A stretch of DNA of 10,745 bases, from positions 1 to 10,745 of the forward strand of contig CAYUIG010000076.1 in NCBI GenBank assembly GCA_964444685.1, read 5' to 3'. The notes under the pieces were generated by a model. It ran no database searches, had not been told where the DNA came from, and saw only the letters and a list, made by a program, of their open reading frames with translations. Shown one piece after another: positions 1 through 5,966 of this stretch. The position numbers and the translations under genes are program-made. Numbering within the stretch: the stretch's first letter is position 1; each line of letters begins with the position of its first letter. The stretch comes from CAYUIG01 sp964444685 (GTDB lineage: Bacteria > Gemmatimonadota > Gemmatimonadetes > Longimicrobiales > RSA9).

Positions 1-1059
1 GAGGAAGGTCGGCGGCTCGGCGAGTTTGCCCGCCGTCCGTTCGATCTGGGTGAGCATCAGGACGAGAGTGGCGGCGGCGACCGGCAGGGTGGCGTGGCGG
101 ACCCTCGACCAGCGGTGGTCGGCTGCGGCAGCGATGCTGATCAGGGAGAGGGCAATGACGGGATACCAGTGGTATCCCCAACCCTTCCGCTGCGCCACCA
201 CGGACAGGAACATCGCGACCGTGGCGATCGCGAGCGGCTGGACGAGGTCGGCGGCGGCCGATCGGCGAACGGCGAAAGCCGCGCCGATCGCGGCGAGCGG
301 GAGCAGCGTTCTCGGATCGAAGACGAGGTCGAAGAGTGCGCGCGGGTAGTACTCGGGATAGAGCACCATCAGCCACGGCAGGAGCTCGAAGAACTCGGGT
401 GTGATGAGGGCCGTAGCGATGACGTAGGCAGCGAACAGCGAGCCGATGAGGGTGCTTTCGATCCTGATGAGGCTGCGCAGGCCGTTGCGCCGTGCGAGCC
501 ATGCTTCGACGCCGAGCCAGACCAGCGCGTAGTATGGCTTCATCGCGAGTCCGAGCGCCGCAGCCGTGCCCGCGAAAACGCGCAGGCCGCGCGGCAGCGT
601 TTCCCGGCGCCCGGTCCGCGCCGCCCCGAAGAGATAGGGCAGAGCGAGAAGCACGGCGATGTGTTCTCCCTGTCCGTAGAAGTGACTGGCGATCGGAAAG
701 ATTGCGACGAGGATGACGGTGAAAAGGAAGGGCGAACGCGGACCGATGCGCCACGTCGCGAACAGGCTGACGGCGGCGGTGATGAGGATCGCAGTCGGGA
801 ACAGGTCGATGCCCTCGATCCCGAGCGCTCTCGCGATGCCTTCGAGGATGACGGCGAGCCACGTGAACAGCGGCGGGTGCATGTCTCCGGCACCGGCATC
901 GACGTACAGGCGGGCGCCATCGAGGACGCGTCCTGCAAGGTCGAACTGGTACGCATGATCGGAGACCGGCGGCAGACCGACGGCGAAAAGGCCGCAGCCA
1001 GCGAAAACGAATGCCGGTGCGATCGGTCCGGCCAGGAACCGTCCTTTGTCGTGCGCCAT
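1..1059 (-). CDS. Polytopic GT-C-like membrane glycosyltransferase, 3' end cut by window edge
   Basis: An uninterrupted minus-strand frame runs from an ATG at 1057-1059 to the left edge, 353 codons without a stop. An in-frame TGA lies five codons before the ATG with no other start between, so this start is firm, although no good Shine-Dalgarno precedes it. The protein has roughly ten hydrophobic segments, for example around residues 12-31, 64-80, 86-103, 110-127, 133-147, 160-189, 202-220, 251-264, 272-289, 299-313 and 323-338. After the first helix comes an acidic loop ending in GDMHPPLF (58-65). A D followed by H/K-PPL in the first extracytoplasmic loop is typical of GT-C enzymes that use polyprenyl-phosphate sugars (PMT/ArnT-like). 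A late GYHWYP (295-300) also resembles GT-C membrane proteins. Substrate and acceptor cannot be told; transfer onto lipid, protein or polysaccharide at the outer face of the inner membrane is inference. It is divergent from the outer-membrane protein gene. Confidence 0.8.
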   Translation of the reverse strand, partial: MAHDKGRFLAGPIAPAFVFAGCGLFAVGLPPVSDHAYQFDLAGRVLDGARLYVDAGAGDMHPPLFTWLAVILEGIARALGIEGIDLFPTAILITAAVSLFATWRIGPRSPFLFTVILVAIFPIASHFYGQGEHIAVLLALPYLFGAARTGRRETLPRGLRVFAGTAAALGLAMKPYYALVWLGVEAWLARRNGLRSLIRIESTLIGSLFAAYVIATALITPEFFELLPWLMVLYPEYYPRALFDLVFDPRTLLPLAAIGAAFAVRRSAAADLVQPLAIATVAMFLSVVAQRKGWGYHWYPVIALSLISIAAAADHRWSRVRHATLPVAAATLVLMLTQIERTAGKLAEPPTFL

Positions 1060-1071
1060 TGCGAAACAGTG

Positions 1072-1112
1072 GTTTCAGGGGAGACCATGATGGCCTCGTC
1101 GTTGCCTGAAAC
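1072..1112. repeat. Inverted repeat in the divergent spacer, leader of the glycosyltransferase
   Basis: GTTTCAGG (1072-1079) and CCTGAAAC (1105-1112) are a perfect 8-bp inverted pair around 25 nt. A smaller CCATGATGG dyad lies inside at 1085-1093. The left arm ends 13 nt upstream of the glycosyltransferase ATG, so in its transcript the hairpin would sit just before the start codon. It could be a regulator site or a leader hairpin; the sequence does not decide between them. Confidence 0.45.
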
Positions 1113-1169
1113 GGAAGGATTTTGTGTCGTACCGCGCGCGCGTACGAGGAACAAACGACGAAACGGGGC

Positions 1170-1178
1170 TGGTATAAG
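1170..1178 (+). promoter_or_regulatory. Extended -10 promoter for the outer-membrane peptidase-barrel gene
   Basis: TATAAG (1173-1178) matches five of six bases of the sigma-70 -10 box. It is preceded by TG plus one base (1170-1172), the extended -10 arrangement, which would explain the lack of a good -35 box. In this GC-rich spacer it is the clearest AT-rich hexamer. Transcription would begin near 1185 and give a leader of about 63 nt. A GGAAC at 1148-1152 could alternatively be the -35 of an ECF-type sigma factor; this is weaker. Confidence 0.5.
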
Positions 1179-1199
1179 CTTTGCCCCACGCAGTTTCCC

Positions 1200-1216
1200 G
1201 GAGCGCGCAGCGCTCC
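1200..1216 (+). other. Leader hairpin upstream of the outer-membrane peptidase-barrel gene
   Basis: GGAGCGC (1200-1206) and GCGCTCC (1210-1216) form a perfect 7-bp stem with a 3-nt loop. It lies between the predicted transcription start and the ribosome-binding site at 1235-1242, so it would fold in the 5' leader. Whether it regulates or only shields the mRNA is unknown. Confidence 0.4.
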
Positions 1217-1234
1217 TGTCCCGCAGCCATGCGC

Positions 1235-1242
1235 AGGGGAGG
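1235..1242 (+). promoter_or_regulatory. Ribosome-binding site that fixes the start at 1248
   Basis: AGGGGAGG ends 5 nt before the ATG at 1248 and 11 nt before a second in-frame ATG at 1254. Either gives a protein that begins directly with a signal peptide. The longer frame back to 1122 is unlikely because it would start upstream of the predicted -10 box and put some 40 non-hydrophobic residues before the signal peptide. Confidence 0.7.
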
Positions 1243-1247
1243 TCGGG

Positions 1248-4200
1248 ATGTCGATGACGGGAGGCCGCCAGGTACTCTCCCTGACGGTGTTGGCGGTGCT
1301 CGCGGCAGCGGCGGCGCCGGTGGAAGCGCAGTACTTCGGACGCCAGAAGGTCCAGTACGACGATTTCGACTGGCGGGTGCTGACGACCCCCCACTTCGAA
1401 GTTCATTTCTATCCCGAGGAAGAAGAAGTCACGGGGGATGCGGCGCGGATGTCGGAGCGCTGGTACGACCGATTGTCGCGGGCCTTCCAGCACGAGTTCG
1501 ACACGAAGCCGCTGATCTTCTACGCCGACCATCCGGACTTCCAGCAGACGAACGTCATCGGCGGGATGCTGACGGAAGGCACGGGCGGTGTGACGGAGGC
1601 GCTGCGGAACCGTGTGATCATGCCGTTCACCGGGGTCTACCGCGACAACGACCACGTGATCGGGCACGAGCTGGTGCACGTGTTCCAGTATGACATTGCG
1701 CAGTCGCCGGGCGGCGGCGGTCTGGCGGGAATGAGCCGGCTGCCGGACTGGCTGGTGGAGGGGATGGCGGAGTATCTGTCGCTCGGCCGCGAGGACCCGA
1801 ACACGGCGATGTGGCTGCGGGACGCGGCGCTGCGCGGGGAGCTGCCGACGCTCGCACAGCTCGGGCGCGATCCGCGCTTCTTCCCATACCGGTATGGCCA
1901 GGCGCTGTGGGCGTTCATCGCCGGGCGCTGGGGCGACCGCGCGGTACCGGAGCTCTACCGCTTCGCGACGCGCGCGGGCCTCGAGGTCGCGCTGCAGCGC
2001 GTGCTGGGGGTGACCGGCGAGCAGCTTTCGCAGGACTGGATCACGTCGATCCGCGCCACCTATCTCCCGCTGCTGGAAGGCCGGCAGCGGCCCGAGGATG
2101 CGGGCGCACCGATTCTGTACGACGACGAGATCGGCGCGATGCACCTCGCGCCAGCGGTGAGCCCGGATGGGCGCTTCGTCGCATTCTACGGCCGGCGCGA
2201 GATCTTCACGGTGGACCTGCTGCTGGCGGATGCGCAGACGGGCCGGATCCTGGAGACGCTGACGAGCCCGAACCGCGACTCGCACTTCGACGCGCTGAGC
2301 TTCATTCAGGGCGCGGGGAGCTGGTCGCCGGATGGTCGCAAGTTCGCGTTCGTCGTGTTCGAGCAGGGCGACAACCGGCTGGCGATCCTCGACGTCGGGT
2401 CGCAGGACGTCGAACGGCGGATCGAGGTGGCGGGCGTCGGCGGGATCTCGACGCCGGCGTGGTCGCCGGATGGACGCACGATCGCGTTCTCGGGGTCGAA
2501 GGGCGGGATCAGCGACCTCTTCCTGTACGACATCGAGTCGGGTGAGGTCCGCCAGATCACGGATGACAAGTACGCCGAGGTGCACCCGACGTGGTCGCCG
2601 GACGGCCGCACGATCGCGTTCGCGACGGACCGCGGGCCGGACACCGACCTGGATCGGCTGGTCTTCGGCGAGATGAACCTGGCGCTGATCGACGTCGCCA
2701 CGGGATCGGTCCGGTTGCTGGAGATCTTCCCGCAGACGCGACACATCAACCCGCAGTTCTCGCCGGACGGTCAGAGCCTGTACTTCATCGCGGGCAAGGA
2801 CGGCTTCAGCGACATCTTCCGCCTCTCGCTCGCGGACAACTCGCTGTACCGGGTGACGCAGATCGCGACGGGCGTGAGCGGGATCACTGCGCTCTCGCCA
2901 GCGATGTCGGTGTCGTCGCAGGACGGCCGGATGATGTTCTCGGTGTTCGAGAACTCGGGCCACAACATCTACGCGATCGACTGCTCGCAACCCTGCGGCA
3001 CGCCGGAGCCGCGCACGGTCGCGGAGCTGGCGCCCGCGGGACTGCTGCCGCCGGTTGAAGCTGCGCAGGGCGGACTCGTGAGCGACTACCTGGCCGATCC
3101 GGACCGCGGCCTGCCGGCCGCGAGCGTCGCGTACGAAGTGAGCGGCTACGATGCGTCGCTCGGGCTGGACTACATCGGACCGCCGTCCTTCGGCGTCAGC
3201 GTGGGCGGACCGTTCGGCACGGGGCTGTACGGCGGCGTTTCGTTCTTCTTCGGCGACATGCTGGGCGACCAGTTCCTGGGCGCGGCCGTGCAGGCGCAGG
3301 GCAGCTTCAAGGACGTGGGCGGCCAGGTGCTGTACCAGAACTCGCGCAATCGCCTGAACTGGGGCGGGACGGTCGCACACATCCCCTACCTGACCGGCTT
3401 CGCGCGCGGGTTCGAGAATGCGACGACGATCCGTATCGAGCAGCATCTGCAGCGTATCTTCGTGGATCAGGCGGCGCTCTTCACGAAGTATCCGCTCTCC
3501 ACGACGCGGCGCTTCGAGCTGTCGGGCGGCTTCACGCGCTACAGCTTCGACACCGAGATCCAGACGTGGGAGTTCGACAGGTTCACGGGGCGGATCATCG
3601 GGGACGTCGAGATCACCGAAGGTCCGGAAGAGGATCCGCTCAACATGTTCGAGGGCGCGGTCGCGTACGTGGGCGACAACTCGTTCTTCGGCTTCACATC
3701 GCCGATCTCGGGATCGCGCTTCCGTTTCGAGGTGGCGCCGACCATCGGTTCGATCAACTACCGCACGCTGCTGCTCGACTACCGCCGCTACAAGCTGATG
3801 AACCCGGTGACGCTCGCGTTCCGGGCCATGCACTACGGGCGCTACGGCGGCGACGCCGAGGACCGGCGGCTCTCACGGCTGTACCTCGGCTACGAGTCGC
3901 TGATCCGCGGCTACGCGCAGGAGTCGATCGACTTCGTCGAGTGCGTGCCCGAGGTGGGCAACGAAGAGCAGAACAGCTGCCCGGTGTTCGACCGCCTGGT
4001 GGGCAGCCGGCTGGCGATCGCCAACGTCGAGCTGCGACTGCCGCTCATCGGCACCGCGGGCTACGGCCTGATCGACTTCCCGTTCCTGCCGACCGAGATC
4101 GCACCGTTCTTCGATGCGGGACTGGCATGGACGCAGGGCGAAAGCCCCGAGCTTCGCTTCGACCGCAACACCGCCGAGCGCGTGCCCGTGTTCAGCACGG

Positions 4201-4319
4201 GAATCGCCGCGCGCATGAACCTCATGGGCGTGCTGATCCTCGAGACGTACTGGGCGTATCCGTTCCAGCGCCCGGGCAAGGGAGGACACTGGGGCTTCAA
4301 CATCGCTCCGGGATGGTGA
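1248..4319 (+). CDS. Exported HExxH peptidase / PD40 propeller / Omp85-like beta-barrel protein
   Basis: The 1023-residue product has three parts. (1) A signal peptide (about 1-28, likely cleaved after VEA or VEAQ) and a peptidase MA-like gluzincin domain (about 35-280): HELVH at 140-144 gives two zinc-binding histidines and the catalytic Glu141, and WLVEGMAEY (168-176) gives the likely third ligand Glu171. (2) A TolB-like propeller of SPDGR-type PD40 repeats, centred near residues 305, 360, 406, 450, 505 and a degenerate one near 558. (3) A barrel region (about 640-1023) with the Omp85 hallmark IRGY (886-889), a following NVELRLPLIG strand (926-935), FFDAGLAW (954-961) and a C-terminal Trp, as outer-membrane barrels often have. 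No POTRA repeats are apparent. By analogy with Omp85 topology the peptidase and propeller should face the periplasm. Role (processing or assembly of envelope proteins) is inference. C579/C583 and C899/C911 could form disulfides. Confidence 0.88.
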   Translation: MSMTGGRQVLSLTVLAVLAAAAAPVEAQYFGRQKVQYDDFDWRVLTTPHFEVHFYPEEEEVTGDAARMSERWYDRLSRAFQHEFDTKPLIFYADHPDFQQTNVIGGMLTEGTGGVTEALRNRVIMPFTGVYRDNDHVIGHELVHVFQYDIAQSPGGGGLAGMSRLPDWLVEGMAEYLSLGREDPNTAMWLRDAALRGELPTLAQLGRDPRFFPYRYGQALWAFIAGRWGDRAVPELYRFATRAGLEVALQRVLGVTGEQLSQDWITSIRATYLPLLEGRQRPEDAGAPILYDDEIGAMHLAPAVSPDGRFVAFYGRREIFTVDLLLADAQTGRILETLTSPNRDSHFDALSFIQGAGSWSPDGRKFAFVVFEQGDNRLAILDVGSQDVERRIEVAGVGGISTPAWSPDGRTIAFSGSKGGISDLFLYDIESGEVRQITDDKYAEVHPTWSPDGRTIAFATDRGPDTDLDRLVFGEMNLALIDVATGSVRLLEIFPQTRHINPQFSPDGQSLYFIAGKDGFSDIFRLSLADNSLYRVTQIATGVSGITALSPAMSVSSQDGRMMFSVFENSGHNIYAIDCSQPCGTPEPRTVAELAPAGLLPPVEAAQGGLVSDYLADPDRGLPAASVAYEVSGYDASLGLDYIGPPSFGVSVGGPFGTGLYGGVSFFFGDMLGDQFLGAAVQAQGSFKDVGGQVLYQNSRNRLNWGGTVAHIPYLTGFARGFENATTIRIEQHLQRIFVDQAALFTKYPLSTTRRFELSGGFTRYSFDTEIQTWEFDRFTGRIIGDVEITEGPEEDPLNMFEGAVAYVGDNSFFGFTSPISGSRFRFEVAPTIGSINYRTLLLDYRRYKLMNPVTLAFRAMHYGRYGGDAEDRRLSRLYLGYESLIRGYAQESIDFVECVPEVGNEEQNSCPVFDRLVGSRLAIANVELRLPLIGTAGYGLIDFPFLPTEIAPFFDAGLAWTQGESPELRFDRNTAERVPVFSTGIAARMNLMGVLILETYWAYPFQRPGKGGHWGFNIAPGW
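2460..2623 (+). repeat. DNA-level repeat of two adjacent PD40 propeller blades
   Basis: The 32-nt stretches 2460-2491 and 2592-2623 differ at only three positions. Both encode the WSPDGRTIAF motif and lie 132 nt (44 codons) apart, about one propeller blade. The near-identity at DNA level suggests recent duplication or gene conversion between blades. The related start TGGTCGCCGGA recurs at 2322 in the same gene and at 10697 in the S9 peptidase gene. Confidence 0.75.
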
Positions 4320-4341
4320 GTCTTCTCACCTGCTGATGTCG

Positions 4342-4373
4342 AACGGGTGGGCGTCGACGCGCCCACCCGTTTT
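4342..4373 (+). terminator. Intrinsic terminator between convergent genes
   Basis: A perfect 12-bp stem (4342-4353 with 4360-4371) around a 6-nt loop ends in TTTT (4370-4373), 22 nt after the barrel gene stop. On the minus strand, where the AAA+ ATPase transcript arrives from 4382, the same stem forms but lacks a U-tract, so it suits the plus-strand gene best and may act on both. Confidence 0.85.
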
Positions 4374-4381
4374 GCATCGGT

Positions 4382-5863
4382 TCAGTTGGCGCGAACCGTT
4401 CGGCCTTCCGCCCACGCCCGCAGCGACGCGACACGTTCGGCCATCACGCGCGACAGCGGACTGGTCGATGCGATCTCGGACAGCACCGCATCCGTCGTGA
4501 GATCGTCGCCCGCGGCAAAGACGGTGTACAGTGCGGACACGATCGCCTGCTCGATCTCGGCGCCGCTGAAGCCGTCGGTGGCTGCGGCGAGAACATCGAG
4601 GTCGAACGCCGCGGGGTCGCGCTGGCGACGTCGCAGATGGATTTCGAGGATGGCTCGGCGGGCGCCGGCATCGGGCAGGTCGACGAAGAAGATCTCGTCG
4701 AAGCGGCCCTTGCGCAGGAACTCGGCGGGGAGGCGCGCGACGTCGTTGGCCGTAGCCACCACGAAGACATCACCGTTGCGCTCCTGCAGCCACGACAGGA
4801 AGCTGCCGAGCACACGCTGCGACACGCCGCCGTCGTTGTCATCGGAAGCGAACGCCTTCTCGAGTTCGTCGATCCACAACACGACGGGCGCCACGCGTTC
4901 CGCGGTTTCCATCGCACGGCGGAAATTCGCTTCGGTCTCGCCGATGTACTTGTTGTAGAGTGCTCCGGGATCGAGTCGCAGGAGGGGCAGCCCCCACTCG
5001 GTGGCGACGGCCTTTGCGCACAGACTCTTGCCGCAGCCCGGCACGCCGACGAGCAGCAGGCCGCGCGGAAAAGTGAGTCCGAACTCCGCGGCCCGTTCCG
5101 GCTGCGTAATGATGCCGCGTCGCCGTGAGAGCCACTCCTTGAGACCCGCGAGGTCGGCGACCTCGGCCATGCTCTCCTCGCGCGGATAGTACTCGAGCAC
5201 ACCTTCGCGCTCGACGATCTCCTTCTTCGCGGCGAGGATGTGCTCGATGTCGCCCGCATCGAGGCGGCCGTCCTCCACGATGGCGCGCGTGAGCACCTTC
5301 TCCGCCTCGAGCATGGTGAGGCCCTGGAGCCCGGCGAGCAGCCGGTCCTGCTCCTCCTGCGTCATCTCCTGCTGAACGCGCTGGCTGCGCGACAGGTCGC
5401 GTACCACGTGCGCGAGAAGATCGCGGAACTCATCGAGTCCGGGCGCGGGCAGACGCACGGATGCCGAGAGCCGGCGAAGCCCCTCGGGCAGTTCGAGTGC
5501 TGCGCCGCTCACCAGCAGCGCACCCTCCCGCTCGCCGAATTCGCCCGCGAGCTCGCGCAGCCGCTCACCGAGTGCCGCGTCCTGGAGCAGCGGTGCGAAG
5601 CCGGAAAGGTGATACAGTGCGGGGATGCGCGAGGAGCCGATGTGCGCGAGCGCCTGCGACGGATCCGGCGTGCCGTACACGGCGTTGTCCTGACCGTCGC
5701 GCCGCAGTCCGCGCGACCGCGTCCACGTGAATACGGGCAGCATCAGGCGGTCGCCGAGAAGGCGGATGAGTGTAGCTGCGCGCTCCTCCTCCACCGTGTC
5801 CAGCACGACGAGGCCGTAGCGCGAACGGATCAGCAGCTCGAGATCCTTCAGCGGATCGGACAT
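4382..5863 (-). CDS. Ycf46-like AAA+ ATPase
   Basis: The 493-residue protein has the two-part build of the Ycf46 family: an N-terminal region (about 1-235) opening with an LELLIRSRYGLVVLDTVEEER-like block, then one AAA+ module. Visible motifs are Walker A GVPGCGKS (273-280), Walker B VVLWIDE (327-333), sensor 1 in VVATAND (Asn373), arginine-finger candidates R384 and R387 in RKGRFDE, and sensor 2 region GFSGAEIEQA (431-440). All catalytic residues are present, so an active ATPase is expected. No membrane segment or signal peptide is seen; it should be cytosolic. Ycf46 proteins are poorly understood; in cyanobacteria one has been linked to inorganic-carbon use, which need not apply here. It lies 101 bp downstream of the sensor kinase on the same strand, with a heptad-repeat hairpin between them. 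The ATG at 5861-5863 has no clear Shine-Dalgarno. Confidence 0.9.
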   Translation of the reverse strand: MSDPLKDLELLIRSRYGLVVLDTVEEERAATLIRLLGDRLMLPVFTWTRSRGLRRDGQDNAVYGTPDPSQALAHIGSSRIPALYHLSGFAPLLQDAALGERLRELAGEFGEREGALLVSGAALELPEGLRRLSASVRLPAPGLDEFRDLLAHVVRDLSRSQRVQQEMTQEEQDRLLAGLQGLTMLEAEKVLTRAIVEDGRLDAGDIEHILAAKKEIVEREGVLEYYPREESMAEVADLAGLKEWLSRRRGIITQPERAAEFGLTFPRGLLLVGVPGCGKSLCAKAVATEWGLPLLRLDPGALYNKYIGETEANFRRAMETAERVAPVVLWIDELEKAFASDDNDGGVSQRVLGSFLSWLQERNGDVFVVATANDVARLPAEFLRKGRFDEIFFVDLPDAGARRAILEIHLRRRQRDPAAFDLDVLAAATDGFSGAEIEQAIVSALYTVFAAGDDLTTDAVLSEIASTSPLSRVMAERVASLRAWAEGRTVRAN

Positions 5864-5871
5864 GGCGACAT

Positions 5872-5877
5872 AATCTA
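5872..5877 (-). promoter_or_regulatory. Possible -10 box giving a near-leaderless AAA+ ATPase mRNA
   Basis: Read on the minus strand, TAGATT (5877 to 5872) fits the TANNNT pattern and ends 8 nt before the ATG at 5863. Transcription would begin at or next to the start codon. This would agree with the missing Shine-Dalgarno, but there is no -35 match, so it is only a candidate. Confidence 0.25.
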
Positions 5878-5883
5878 AGGGAT

Positions 5884-5966
5884 GAGTCGGGAGTCGCGAG
5901 TCGGCAGCCGGGAGCTGGGAAACTCGGGTTGGCGCGCGGGATTCCTCGACTCTCGACTCTCGACTC
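5884..5966. repeat. Heptanucleotide inverted-repeat array between kinase and AAA+ ATPase
   Basis: The left arm is three tandem 7-mers on the plus strand: GAGTCGG (5884-5890), GAGTCGC (5891-5897) and GAGTCGG (5898-5904). The right arm is TCGACTC three times (5946-5966). The arms pair at 18 of 20 positions across a loop of about 43 nt. The right arm overlaps the kinase stop codon (TGA read from 5967 to 5965), and the left arm ends 20 nt before the ATPase start. No U-tract follows on the minus strand, so it is not a standard intrinsic terminator. The same heptad family recurs at 10305-10396. Confidence 0.85.

Noticed and set aside
1122..1247. An N-terminal extension of the barrel protein from an ATG at 1122
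   Set aside because: It would start upstream of the predicted -10 box at 1173, lacks a ribosome-binding site and would bury the signal peptide.
94..1257. A 387-codon plus-strand open frame
   Set aside because: It is antisense to the glycosyltransferase gene; its product is a charged low-complexity chain with no recognisable fold, while the minus strand encodes a coherent multi-helix membrane protein.
540..3833. A 1097-codon open frame on the minus strand
   Set aside because: It lies antisense to the barrel gene and part of the glycosyltransferase gene. The product is Arg-rich, low in complexity and without domains, as expected from the complementary strand of GC-biased codons. The plus-strand gene has clear motifs, a signal peptide and a ribosome-binding site.
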